DNA of 64,000 nt from CAZLIC01 sp964559535 (GCA_964559535.1 CAZLIC010000016.1:5066-69065); one strand, 5' to 3'; shown: positions 51,157 through 59,631, counted from the stretch's first letter. Numbers and translations are program-made. Notes: generated by a model from the sequence alone, not told the origin.

Positions 51157-53202
51157 TCAGAGATGGTCACGCGCGATCCTTTCGTGCCAAGCGCGCTGGA
51201 ACACGGGCTTGCCGTTTTCGGTGACGTTCAGCTGCATGTCGACGATGAAGTGCGTGGCGTCGCAGGACAGCGCGCCGCGGCTTTCGTGGCCGAACACGCC
51301 GTCGGGGCGTTCGATTTCCACGCTGTAGCTGGTTTCGCAGCGGGCGCTGAGGGGGTCGCCATCGGTGATGATGTGGCGGCACAGGCCGCGCCCGCGGGTG
51401 GTGATGTCGATGTCGGGCATCGGCGCCTCATAGGTCCAGCGCGGAAAGTCCACCACCATCTCGCCCGACAGCAGGTCATGCGTCACGCGCCGCTTGCCGG
51501 GGACGGGGGCGGTCTCTTCCCGCGCGGGCTGGCCACCCGCCACGCGCCGCCGCCCGGCGACGGGGGGGGCGCATTCGGCAGGGTCGAAGGGGCGCAGCGC
51601 CGCATCCTCGGGCCGCGGGGGCCGCACGGGCAGATCCATGCGGCTGTGTGCAAGGTCCAGCGTCAGCGTGGCCAGCTCCGGCGAGGGCCAGGCGATGGGC
51701 CAGTAGGTGGTGGACAGCGACACGGCAATCCGGTGGCCCGCCGGGAAGGCATGGCCGATGTCGTCCAGGTCCACCACCGCCTCGGTCCATTCGCCGGGGG
51801 TCAGCGCGGTCGGCCGGTCGTGGCCGAAACGGTGGGTCAGGTTCAGCAGGCCGACCGTCACGCGCGTGGAGGCGCCGTCCGGCGCCACGTCGTTCAGCCG
51901 CACGGCGACCAGCGCCTGCGGCTTGTCGGCGCGGAACCGGATGCGCAGTTGCGGCGCGCCCAGGATTTCGGTGCGTTCGGGCAGCGGGTCCGAGGTGAAC
52001 ACCAGCGACCCGCCATCGTCGATCCGCTGGTCGGCGGCCCAGTCGGCCTCTTCGCCGTAGCGGCCGACCTCGCCCGCCGTCAGGCCCACCCACAGGGGCG
52101 AGCAGACCGAGGCCTGACCGGGTTCCGGTGTGGCGGTCAGGCGGCCCAAGGGCGACAGGTGCAGCGGGCGCCACTGGGTGCGGGGCGAGGGCCACTGGTC
52201 CTCGGCCACCCAGCGGCCGGGGCGTTCGGAATAACAGGTGCGGGGCGGGACGCTCTCCTGAATCCAGGCGCGGTACAGGGGTTCGTTCATCATCCCCGTG
52301 TCGCGCCCCTTCATCCAGTGGTCGCACCAGCGGATCACCTCCTGCAGCCAGCCGATCTCGGGCTGTACGGTGACGTCATAGGGGAAAGAATGCGCCCATG
52401 GGCCGATCAGCCCGCGCACAGGGGATTTGAGCCCCGCAAGCAGCCGGGGGACGGATTCGCTGTAGTTGTCGGCCCAGCCCGAGACGGCATAGACGGGAAC
52501 GGTGATGCGCGAGAAATCCTCGCAGACCGAGCCCTGCCGCCAATAGTCGTCGCGGCGCTGGTGCTGCAGCCAGGCCAGGATCCACGGCGCATTGGCCTGC
52601 ATCCGCTCTTCCCACATCTGCCGCCACTCTGGCCCGACGATGACCGGGTCGGGCGGCAGGTCCTGATGCGCGAACATCGTGGACGACCAGTCGAAGTCAT
52701 CCTTCGACAGGCAGCCGCCGACACGGTGGATGTCGGTGGCAAAGCGGTCGTCGGTTGACCCCACGGTGATGATCGTCTTCAGCGCCGGGGGCTGGCGGGC
52801 GGCGATCTGCAACCCGTTGAAACCACCCCAACTGATCCCGATCATCGCCACGCTGCCGTCGCACCAGTCCTGCGCGGCAAGCCAGGCGATGGCGTCACAG
52901 CCATCCAGTTGTTCCTGCACCGAGTATTCGTCGTGGATCAGCCCCTGGCTGTCGCCGGTGCCGCGGATGTCCAGCCGGATGCAGGCATAGCCGTACCCGG
53001 CCAGATAGGCATGCATCTTGGCGTCGCGGCCGCGGGTGCCGTCGCGTTTGCGGTAGGGCAGGTATTCCAGGATGGCGGGCACCCGGCCCGCACCTTCGGG
53101 CATCCAGGCCTTTGCCGCCAGAACGGTGCCGTCGGGCAGCGGCACCTTCAGGTCCTCGACCACGCGCACGGGAAAGGGCAGGTCGCTGCGTTCGACGGGC
53201 AT
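51157..53202 (-). CDS. CocE/NonD-family (S15-type) alpha/beta hydrolase
   Basis: A 681-aa cytoplasmic hydrolase starting MPVERSDLPFPVRVVEDLKV at 53202, with GGAG 8 bases upstream. The nucleophile is Ser124 in IGISWGGF, the acid lies in VSGWADNYSES and the histidine in IGPWAHSFPY. A C-terminal jelly-roll (X-Pro dipeptidyl-peptidase C domain) carries SLVFTSDPLPERTEILG. Family members cut esters or X-Pro peptides. At the head of a peptide-type importer operon it probably splits the imported ester or proline-type peptide. Confidence 0.9.
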   Translation of the reverse strand: MPVERSDLPFPVRVVEDLKVPLPDGTVLAAKAWMPEGAGRVPAILEYLPYRKRDGTRGRDAKMHAYLAGYGYACIRLDIRGTGDSQGLIHDEYSVQEQLDGCDAIAWLAAQDWCDGSVAMIGISWGGFNGLQIAARQPPALKTIITVGSTDDRFATDIHRVGGCLSKDDFDWSSTMFAHQDLPPDPVIVGPEWRQMWEERMQANAPWILAWLQHQRRDDYWRQGSVCEDFSRITVPVYAVSGWADNYSESVPRLLAGLKSPVRGLIGPWAHSFPYDVTVQPEIGWLQEVIRWCDHWMKGRDTGMMNEPLYRAWIQESVPPRTCYSERPGRWVAEDQWPSPRTQWRPLHLSPLGRLTATPEPGQASVCSPLWVGLTAGEVGRYGEEADWAADQRIDDGGSLVFTSDPLPERTEILGAPQLRIRFRADKPQALVAVRLNDVAPDGASTRVTVGLLNLTHRFGHDRPTALTPGEWTEAVVDLDDIGHAFPAGHRIAVSLSTTYWPIAWPSPELATLTLDLAHSRMDLPVRPPRPEDAALRPFDPAECAPPVAGRRRVAGGQPAREETAPVPGKRRVTHDLLSGEMVVDFPRWTYEAPMPDIDITTRGRGLCRHIITDGDPLSARCETSYSVEIERPDGVFGHESRGALSCDATHFIVDMQLNVTENGKPVFQRAWHERIARDHL

Positions 53203-53215
53203 GGGGCGCTCCACC

Positions 53216-53226
53216 TTGTTGAACAA
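53216..53226. promoter_or_regulatory. operator palindrome TTGTTGAACAA (hydrolase side)
   Basis: An 11-bp perfect palindrome (CTTGTTGAACAAG if extended) 14 bases before the hydrolase start, just downstream of the likely minus-strand promoter. The same palindrome on the other strand lies at 53295-53305, so one regulator probably controls both directions. Confidence 0.65.
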
Positions 53227-53260
53227 GCATGCAACACGCCACGCGCGTGCGTCAACCGTC

Positions 53261-53290
53261 TTGACCGGGGGCAATGTGCGCCGCTACTGT
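53261..53290 (+). promoter_or_regulatory. predicted promoter of the flavoprotein operon
   Basis: TTGACC at 53261-53266 and TACTGT at 53285-53290, with an 18-bp spacer. The operator palindrome begins 5 bases after the -10, where it would block the start of transcription. Confidence 0.5.
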
Positions 53291-53294
53291 ACGG

Positions 53295-53305
53295 TTGTTC
53301 AACAA
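53295..53305. promoter_or_regulatory. operator palindrome TTGTTCAACAA (flavoprotein side)
   Basis: Reverse complement of the site at 53216-53226, ten bases before the flavoprotein ATG. The pair is 79 bp apart, and each lies at the start of one of two divergent transcripts. Confidence 0.65.
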
Positions 53306-53314
53306 AGGTGCGCC

Positions 53315-55366
53315 ATGGCCCGGAACCCGCGGTACGATATGCTGTTTGAGCCCGTGAAGATCGGGCCGAAGATGGCGAAGAACCGGTTCTTCCAGGTGCC
53401 GCATGCCAGCGGAATGACGAACGCCGCGCCGCAGGTGCGGGCAGCGTTCCGCGGGATGAAGGCCGAGGGCGGCTGGGGCGTGGTGTGCACCGGCGCGGCG
53501 TCGGTGGACCCGTCGTCGGACGACAGCCCGTTCCCCTGCGCCACGATCTGGGATGATGCCGACATCCGCGCCCATGCACTGATGACCGACGCGGTGCACG
53601 CACATGGCGCGCTGGCGGGGATCGAGCTGTGGCATGGCGGCGCGGCGGCGGTGAACCGCACCACGCGGCTGCCGGGACTTTCACCGTCGGGTGTGCCGTG
53701 GATGGCCACGCATGTGCCCTTCATGTCGTCGGCCCGGCCCAGGGTGATGGATTCGCACGACATTCGGGAACTCATCCGCTGGCACGCCGAGGCCGCGGTG
53801 CGGGCCGAACGGGCGGGGTTCGACATCCTGTATGTCTATGCGGGCATGGGATACCTGCCGTACCAGTTCCTGCTGTCGGACTACAACAAGCGGACGGATT
53901 CCTATGGCGGGTCGGTGCGCAACCGGGTGCGGCTGGTGGAAGAGCTGATCGACGCGGTGCGCGAGGCTGTGCACGGCCGCTGTGCCGTGGCCTTGCGCGT
54001 GTCGATGCAGGAACTTCGCGGGCGGCCGTCCGAAGTGGCTGAGAGCGAGGCGCACGAGGTGATCGGCTGGTTGAAGAACGCGCCCGATCTGTTTGATGTG
54101 AAGATGGATTATTCCAGCACCGACTGCGCGCCCAGCCGGTTTTTGCCCGAAGGCAGCCACCGCGCGACGGTGGATTTCATGAAGTCGGTCACGGACAAGC
54201 CGGTCGTGGGCGTGGGCCGCTTCACCAGCCCGGATACCATGGTCAGCATGGTGAAGGGTGGCGTGCTGGACCTGATCGGCGGCGCGCGACCGTCCATCGC
54301 CGACCCCTTCCTGCCGCAGAAGATTGACGAGGGGCGGGAAGACGACATCCGCGAATGCATCGGCTGCAACATCTGCATTTCATCCTGGCACGACGGGGTG
54401 TGGGTGCGCTGCACGCAGAACCCCACGGCGGGCGAGGAATGGCGGCGCGGCTGGCACCCCGAGGTGGTGCGCAAGGACGGCGAGGGCGACGTGCTGGTGG
54501 TGGGCGGCGGGCCTGCGGGGCTGGAGGCCGCGCTGGTGCTGGCGCGGCGGGGGTTCCGGGTGGCGCTGGCCGAGGCAGAAGCCGAATTCGGCGGGCGGCT
54601 GCGATATGAGACCGCCTTGCCGGGGTTGCGGCAATGGGGGCGGGTGGCGGACTACCGGCTGGGGCAGCTTCGCAAGATGGCGAACGTGTCGCTGTACCCC
54701 GGCAGCCGCCTGTCGGCGGACGAGGTGGCGGAGTTCGGCGCGGACCATGTGGTGGTGGCCACAGGGGCACGCTGGACGGCGGCCCTTTGCGGCGCGAACG
54801 AGCTGCCTGTGGCGGCGCTGGAAGGTTCGAATATCTACACTCCGGATGATCTGGCCGCCGGTGTCGTGCCAGAAGGGCCGGTCGCAGTGTTCGATTTTGA
54901 CAATTACTATCTGGGCACGGCGGTGGCCGAGGATCTGGCGGTGAAGGGGCTGGAGGTGACCTACATCACCACGGCGGGCGCCGCTTCGGCCTGGTCCTTC
55001 CTGACCAACGAGGCGCCGCACATCCACACGGCGTTGGCGCGGCGCGGCATCGGCTACCGGACGCTGGAGATCGTGACGGGCTTTTTTGGGCAAACCCTGA
55101 AGCTGGCGCAGATCATGTCCGGCGAGCCGCGCGAGATGGCCGCGCGGTCGCTGGTGATCGTGGGCATGCGGGCGGGGGGCAGCGCATTGCACGATTCGCT
55201 GCAGGGCCGCGTGGCCTCATTGCACCTGACGGGCGATGCGAATGCGCCGGGGGCGATTGCCCATGCCGTGTGGCAGGGCCACCGAACCGGCGAGGACCTG
55301 GGGCGTGGGCAGATCATGCTGCGGCGCGACCTGGGCGTGTTTGCCCCGCGCGAGGCGGCCGAGTGA
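53315..55366 (+). CDS. trimethylamine-dehydrogenase-like FMN/4Fe-4S flavoprotein
   Basis: A 683-aa enzyme with the TMADH layout: an old-yellow-enzyme barrel (residues 1-330), a 4Fe-4S motif CIGCNICISSWHDG with Cys348, 351, 354 and 366, then an ADP/FAD-type domain (VVGGGPAGLEAALVLARRGF). In TMADH, Cys30 holds FMN covalently; here the equivalent is Ala31 (QVPHAS), so FMN should be non-covalent. TMADH Tyr60 of the aromatic bowl is also replaced, while the Trp after the cluster (Trp358) is kept. It is therefore probably a demethylase for another N-methyl compound, such as an N-methylated amino acid. The next gene overlaps by GTGA. Confidence 0.88.
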   Translation: MARNPRYDMLFEPVKIGPKMAKNRFFQVPHASGMTNAAPQVRAAFRGMKAEGGWGVVCTGAASVDPSSDDSPFPCATIWDDADIRAHALMTDAVHAHGALAGIELWHGGAAAVNRTTRLPGLSPSGVPWMATHVPFMSSARPRVMDSHDIRELIRWHAEAAVRAERAGFDILYVYAGMGYLPYQFLLSDYNKRTDSYGGSVRNRVRLVEELIDAVREAVHGRCAVALRVSMQELRGRPSEVAESEAHEVIGWLKNAPDLFDVKMDYSSTDCAPSRFLPEGSHRATVDFMKSVTDKPVVGVGRFTSPDTMVSMVKGGVLDLIGGARPSIADPFLPQKIDEGREDDIRECIGCNICISSWHDGVWVRCTQNPTAGEEWRRGWHPEVVRKDGEGDVLVVGGGPAGLEAALVLARRGFRVALAEAEAEFGGRLRYETALPGLRQWGRVADYRLGQLRKMANVSLYPGSRLSADEVAEFGADHVVVATGARWTAALCGANELPVAALEGSNIYTPDDLAAGVVPEGPVAVFDFDNYYLGTAVAEDLAVKGLEVTYITTAGAASAWSFLTNEAPHIHTALARRGIGYRTLEIVTGFFGQTLKLAQIMSGEPREMAARSLVIVGMRAGGSALHDSLQGRVASLHLTGDANAPGAIAHAVWQGHRTGEDLGRGQIMLRRDLGVFAPREAAE

Positions 55367-56877
55367 GCCGCCGCGGCGCCCGCGGGCCGCGCAGCGGCGG
55401 GCGCATTGCGCAATTGCCGTTCGGGCAGGTGCCGCGCCTTTACGACCCGATCCGCGTGATCTCGGACGATCAGGTGGCGGCAATCCACCAGGCTGCGCTG
55501 GATGTGCTGGCCCAACTCGGGATGCGGGTGCTGGACCCCCGGGCGCGGGACCTATACCGCAGCGCGGGCGCCAAGGTGGATGGCGACATGGTGCGGCTGG
55601 ACCCCGGGCTGGTGGCCGAACGGCTGCGCACGGTGCCGCCGGCCTTCACCCTTGCCGCACGTGACCCGGCGAAATCGCTGCGCTTCGGCGGCAACGACGT
55701 GGTCTTCGCCTCGGTCGGCGGCCCGGCCTATGTGATGGATGCAGGCAGGGGCCGCCGCGACGGCAGCTTTGCCGAGATGTGCGATTTCCTGCGGCTGGTA
55801 CAGGTGCTGAACGTCATCCATCAGGAAGGCGGCTGCCCCTTCGAGCCGATGGACCTGCCCGCCAACACCCGGCATCTGGACATCTACCGCGCGCAGATCA
55901 CCACGCTGGACAAATCGTGGCAGACGCAGTCGCTGGGCCACGCGCGCACGATGGACGGTATCCACATGGCCGCCATCGCCTCCGGCACCACGCCCGAGGC
56001 GATGGCGGACACCCCCATCCTGCTGGGCATCATCAACACCAACAGCCCGCGGCAGCTGGACATTCCCATGGCCGAGGGGCTGATTGCGTTGGCCGCGCAC
56101 GGGCAGGTGAACGTGATCACCCCCTTCACGCTGGCGGGTGCCATGGCGCCGGTGACACTGGCCGGCGCGCTGGTGCTGCAGCATGCCGAGGCGATGGCGG
56201 GAATCGTGCTGACCCAGATCGTGCGACCGGGCGTGCCGGTGATGTACGGCGGCTTCACCTCGAATGTCGACATGCGGTCGGGTGCGCCCGCCTTCGGCAC
56301 GCCGGAATACACGCAGGCGGCGCAGGCCTCGGGGCAGCTGGCGCGCCTCATCGGGGTGCCCTTCCGCAGCTCGAACGTGACCGCGGCCAACACGGTGGAC
56401 GCACAGGCGGCCTACGAATCGCAGATGGCGCTGTGGGGCTGCATCATGGGCGGGGCACATCTGGTGGAACATGCCGCGGGCTGGATGCACGGCGGGCTGA
56501 CGGCCAGTTTCGAGAAGCTGATCCTCGATGCCGAGATGCTGCAGATGTTCCAGTCCTACATGACGCCCATGGACACATCGGCTGCCGCGCTGGCAGTCCA
56601 GGCCATCGCCGAGGTCGGCCCGGGCGGGCATTTCTTCGGTGCGGACCATACGATGGAGCGCTACGAGACGGCGTTCTACACACCGCTGATATCGAACTGG
56701 GAGAACTATCCGAACTGGCTGGACCGCGGGTCGACTGATGCGCAAATGCGCGCGGGCACGATCTGGCGGCAACTTCTGGCCGAATACGAGGCGCCGACGC
56801 TGGACGAAAGCCGGGCCGAGGCGCTGGATGATTTCGTGAACAGGCGCAAGGCCGAAGGTGGCGCGCCGATGAACTGA
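55363..56877 (+). CDS. MttB-family (trimethylamine methyltransferase-like) protein 2
   Basis: A 504-aa MttB-superfamily protein with a GTG start overlapping the flavoprotein stop, so the two are translationally coupled. Shared segments with copy 1 include FGTPEYTQAAQASGQLARL, HAAGWMHGGLTASFEKLILD and AEVGPGGHFFGADHTMERYE. No in-frame TAG is present, so no pyrrolysine. Pairing with a TMADH-like enzyme suggests sequential N-demethylation: the methyltransferase takes the first methyl from a quaternary amine and the flavoprotein the next. Confidence 0.9.
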   Translation: MSRRGARGPRSGGRIAQLPFGQVPRLYDPIRVISDDQVAAIHQAALDVLAQLGMRVLDPRARDLYRSAGAKVDGDMVRLDPGLVAERLRTVPPAFTLAARDPAKSLRFGGNDVVFASVGGPAYVMDAGRGRRDGSFAEMCDFLRLVQVLNVIHQEGGCPFEPMDLPANTRHLDIYRAQITTLDKSWQTQSLGHARTMDGIHMAAIASGTTPEAMADTPILLGIINTNSPRQLDIPMAEGLIALAAHGQVNVITPFTLAGAMAPVTLAGALVLQHAEAMAGIVLTQIVRPGVPVMYGGFTSNVDMRSGAPAFGTPEYTQAAQASGQLARLIGVPFRSSNVTAANTVDAQAAYESQMALWGCIMGGAHLVEHAAGWMHGGLTASFEKLILDAEMLQMFQSYMTPMDTSAAALAVQAIAEVGPGGHFFGADHTMERYETAFYTPLISNWENYPNWLDRGSTDAQMRAGTIWRQLLAEYEAPTLDESRAEALDDFVNRRKAEGGAPMN

Positions 56878-56890
56878 GAAAGGGCAGGGA

Positions 56891-57544
56891 ATGCGGTTTC
56901 TGGCACTGGCACTGGCGGCTTTGGCCGCACCTGGAACAGCGGCGGCACAGGCCGTCACCGTCTATGGCGGCGTGGCTCTGGAATACGTCACCGAACCCGG
57001 CGGCGACGATGGCGGCGATGGCCAGACGGTCGAGGCCTATGTGGAAGGCGAGCTGAACGGATTCTACGCCGGTGTCTGGGGGCTGGTGAATTCGGTGTCC
57101 ACGTCGAATGAGGTGAACCTGTAACTGGGCTACCGCAACACCCTGGACAGCGGGCTTTACTATGACCTGAACTATTACCGGTACATCTATCCGAACGACG
57201 GCGGCGACTGCTGCGGCGAAATCGGCCTGACCATCGGTCAATCGATCGGCGACTATGTCTATGTGTCTGCCGAAGGCTACTGGGACCCCGAGGCCGAGCT
57301 GGGCAGCGCCTATCTGGGGGCCGAAGTCTACCCCGTGGACAAGGTCACCATTGGCGCCAACTGGGGTGTCTACAATGTGGAAGACGCGGCGGATGAGCAG
57401 GAATGGGATATCGGCGTCACCTACGACCTTCTGCAAAACGACAAGTCGGGTGCGGCCATTGACCTGCGTTACTATGAGGGGACCGAGTACGACGGCTACC
57501 TCGGGCTGTTCGTGAACTTCGACACCACGCTGTTTGGCGGCTGA
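56891..57544 (+). pseudogene. outer-membrane/porin-like protein interrupted by one in-frame stop
   Basis: A 218-codon frame with a signal peptide (MRFLALALAALAAPGTAAAQ) and alternating beta-strand pattern (VTVYGGVALEYVT, GLYYDLNYYRYIYPND, YVYVSAEGYWDP, ending NFDTTLFGG), like small porin-type TorF proteins. A TAA at 57122-57124 interrupts it after NEVNL; the same frame continues cleanly with LGYRNTLDSG to 57544. A single GAA to TAA change would explain this. No frameshift is needed, so the break is recent, a sequencing error, or readthrough. Confidence 0.8.
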
Positions 57545-57575
57545 CCGCGTTTCCTGCGCCCTTCCGGCCAGGGTC

Positions 57576-57598
57576 GCGGCGCCCGTTCAGGGCGCCGC
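57576..57598. terminator. hairpin between the porin-like gene and the M20 peptidase
   Basis: Perfect 9-bp stem GCGGCGCCC with loop GTTCA, between two converging genes. There is no long T-run on either side. Confidence 0.6.
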
Positions 57599-57626
57599 AT
57601 CGGGTGTGGCGGGTCACATGGCCGGA

Positions 57627-59009
57627 CTACATGGCAAGTCTGGCCAGGACCCGGGCCCAGGAGCGGATGCCCTTGTGAAAGCACTCGACGTCATACTTCT
57701 CGTTCGGCGAATGGATCTGGTCGCTGTCGCGCCCGAAACCGGCCAGAAGGGCATCCATCCCCAGACAGGTCTTGAAGTAGCCCGCAATCGGGATCGACCC
57801 GCCGCAGCCCACATAGGCCGCGGCCTTGCCCCATTCGTCGGTCAATGCGCCGCGGACGGCGGAAAAGGCCGGATGCCCGATTTCCATCTGCCCGGCCGGG
57901 CTGGCGCCATGGCCCTTCCATTCGATCTTCACGTCGGGCGGCAGCTGTGCCTCCACCCAGGCGCGGAAATTCGCGCGGATCGCCAGCGGGTCTTGCTGGC
58001 CCACCAGACGGAAGCTGACCTTGGCATGCGCCTGCGACGGCAGAACGGTCTTGAACCCGTCGCCGGTATAGCCACCCCAGATGCCGTTGATCTCGGCCGT
58101 CGGGCGCGACCACAGCATTTCCAGCGGCGTGCGGTCCTGTTCGCCCGCCGGCGTGGTCAGTCCGACCGAGCCCAGGAACTTCGCATGGTCGAAGGCAAGG
58201 TTCTGCCATTGCGCGCGTACGTCGTCGGACAGCTCCGTCACGCCGTCATAGAAGCCCGGCACGGTGACCCGCCCGCTGTCATCGTGCAATTGGCCCAGGA
58301 TGCGCGTCAGCACCCGGATGGGGTTGATTGCCGCACCGCCATAGGCGCCCGAGTGCAGGTCCTTGTCCGGCCCCTTCAGGGTGATCTCCTCCTGCAGAAG
58401 GCCGCGCAGCATGGTGGTAATGGCGGGAACGTGGTCCTCGAACAGGCCGGTGTCGCAGATCATGGCGATGTCCGCGCGCAGCTCGGCGGCGTTCTGCTGC
58501 ATGAAGGGAATCAGGCTGGGCGAGCCGGACTCCTCCTCGCCTTCAAGGAAAATCGTGATGCGGAAAGGCAGCTTGCCATGTTCGGCCACCCAGGCGCGCA
58601 TGGCCTCGACAAAGGTCATCAGCTGGCCCTTGTCGTCGGACGACCCGCGGGCGCGGATCACCCGGCCCTTCGGGGTTTCCTCGATGGCGGGGTCGAACGG
58701 ATCGCGGTGCCACAGGGTCAGCGGGTCCACCGGCTGCACGTCATAATGGCCGTAGAACAGCACGTGCGGCCCGCCTTCGCCGCCATGTGCCACCACCATC
58801 GGGTGCCCCGGCGTGGCGCGCGCGCTGGCGGCAAAGCCCAGCGTCGCCAGATCGGCCACCAGCCAGTCGGCGGCACGGGCGCAGTCAGCCTTGAACGCGG
58901 GGTCGGTTGAAATCGAGGGGATGCGCAGCAGGTCGAACAGCCGGTCCAGCGCCTGCGGCAACGCGGCGTCGATGCGGTCCAGAACCGGGGTCAGGGTATC
59001 GGCGGCCAT
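57627..59009 (-). CDS. M20-family metallopeptidase (dipeptidase)
   Basis: A 460-aa cytoplasmic di-zinc peptidase starting MAADTLTPVLDRIDAALPQA at 59009, where GGAG precedes by 6 bases. Metal and catalytic motifs are present: FYGHYDVQP, RGSSDDKGQL, LEGEEESGSPSL, CDTG and IHSPNEKYDV. The dimerisation lid domain (residues 190-350) is intact. It resembles the carnosinase-like dipeptidases of the family. It may process peptides, but no operon partner is present. Confidence 0.92.
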   Translation of the reverse strand: MAADTLTPVLDRIDAALPQALDRLFDLLRIPSISTDPAFKADCARAADWLVADLATLGFAASARATPGHPMVVAHGGEGGPHVLFYGHYDVQPVDPLTLWHRDPFDPAIEETPKGRVIRARGSSDDKGQLMTFVEAMRAWVAEHGKLPFRITIFLEGEEESGSPSLIPFMQQNAAELRADIAMICDTGLFEDHVPAITTMLRGLLQEEITLKGPDKDLHSGAYGGAAINPIRVLTRILGQLHDDSGRVTVPGFYDGVTELSDDVRAQWQNLAFDHAKFLGSVGLTTPAGEQDRTPLEMLWSRPTAEINGIWGGYTGDGFKTVLPSQAHAKVSFRLVGQQDPLAIRANFRAWVEAQLPPDVKIEWKGHGASPAGQMEIGHPAFSAVRGALTDEWGKAAAYVGCGGSIPIAGYFKTCLGMDALLAGFGRDSDQIHSPNEKYDVECFHKGIRSWARVLARLAM

Positions 59010-59118
59010 GGCATTCTCCAATCCGTGAACGGCGGCGGGCAGCCTAGCAGCGGTGGCGCCCCTGTCCAGAGCAGGCAGAATCGGCTAGATCGGCCCCGAC
59101 GGAACGCAGGAGAATGTG

Positions 59119-59508
59119 ATGAGACATGCAGTTGCCCTTCTGGCCATGACCCTTGGCACAGCGGCCATGGCCGAAGATGTGCCCGTCGAGACGAGCGAGT
59201 TGGGCAAGTCGGTCATCACCCTGCATGTCCACCCGTTCCTGACCGAAGAAGAACTGGCGACGCTGCGCCTTGTGGGCAGCAACAAGGACGCGCTGGCGTT
59301 GTTTGTGCCCGAAGGCGGCGGCCATGCCGCCATCGCCGTGGCGCCGGAAGAGGGGTTCGTGCGCGAAGGCGTGCCGGTGGCCTCGGCCATTGCCGTGGCA
59401 AAGCTTCCCGACGCCGAGACCGCGCAGAAGGACGCGCTGACCGGCTGCGATGCCGCCAGAACCACCGCAACGGCCTGCGTTCTGGTGCTGGAAGTCGCGG
59501 CGCCCTGA
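59119..59508 (+). CDS. small exported protein of unknown function
   Basis: A 129-aa protein with a Sec signal (MRHAVALLAMTLGTAAMAED). The ATG at 59119 follows AGGAG by 6 bases; an adjacent GTG at 59116 is less likely. The mature part is acidic, with a LHVHPFLTEEELATLRLVGS segment and two cysteines near the end (GCDAARTTATACVLV) that could form a disulfide in the periplasm. I do not recognise a family. The stop codon sits in a GC-rich hairpin (GCGCCC TGA GGGCGC). Confidence 0.8.
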   Translation: MRHAVALLAMTLGTAAMAEDVPVETSELGKSVITLHVHPFLTEEELATLRLVGSNKDALALFVPEGGGHAAIAVAPEEGFVREGVPVASAIAVAKLPDAETAQKDALTGCDAARTTATACVLVLEVAAP

Positions 59509-59559
59509 GGGCGCGCCGGCCCGCGACGAATCCGCGCCCCCCGCTGGGCTTTGACCGGC

Positions 59560-59573
59560 TTGACCCATATCAA
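59560..59573. promoter_or_regulatory. FNR/FnrL-type box upstream of hemA
   Basis: TTGACCCATATCAA fits the FNR consensus TTGAT-N4-ATCAA with one mismatch and lies 59 bases before the hemA start. In Rhodobacter sphaeroides hemA is known to be under FnrL control, so low-oxygen induction of tetrapyrrole synthesis is expected. Confidence 0.75.
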
Positions 59574-59592
59574 GGCGCGCGCAAGTCCCCGG

Positions 59593-59609
59593 CTGGCACG
59601 GAGCTTGCA
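59593..59609 (+). promoter_or_regulatory. sigma-54 type -24/-12 promoter match upstream of hemA
   Basis: CTGGCACGGAGCTTGCA fits the sigma-54 consensus YTGGCACG-N4-TTGCW at every position, with 10 bases between GG and GC. Transcription would begin near 59620, leaving only about 12 bases of leader before the ATG at 59632. A chance match is possible. Confidence 0.45.
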
Positions 59610-59631
59610 CCCGTACCCTATGGACGCCGCC

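Noticed and set aside
50500..52758. 752-codon open frame opposite the permease and CocE-type genes
   Set aside because: Antisense to well-supported genes and composed of repetitive Gly/Arg/Val/His-rich sequence; it spans two real genes on the other strand.
42569..56877. Pyrrolysine-containing trimethylamine methyltransferases
   Set aside because: Both MttB-family frames are uninterrupted, with no internal in-frame TAG, and no pyl genes are visible, so they belong to the non-pyrrolysine group.
57122..57124. Programmed recoding at the TAA of the porin-like gene
   Set aside because: TAA is not used for selenocysteine or pyrrolysine, and no recoding structure is evident; a simple nonsense change or sequencing error is more likely.
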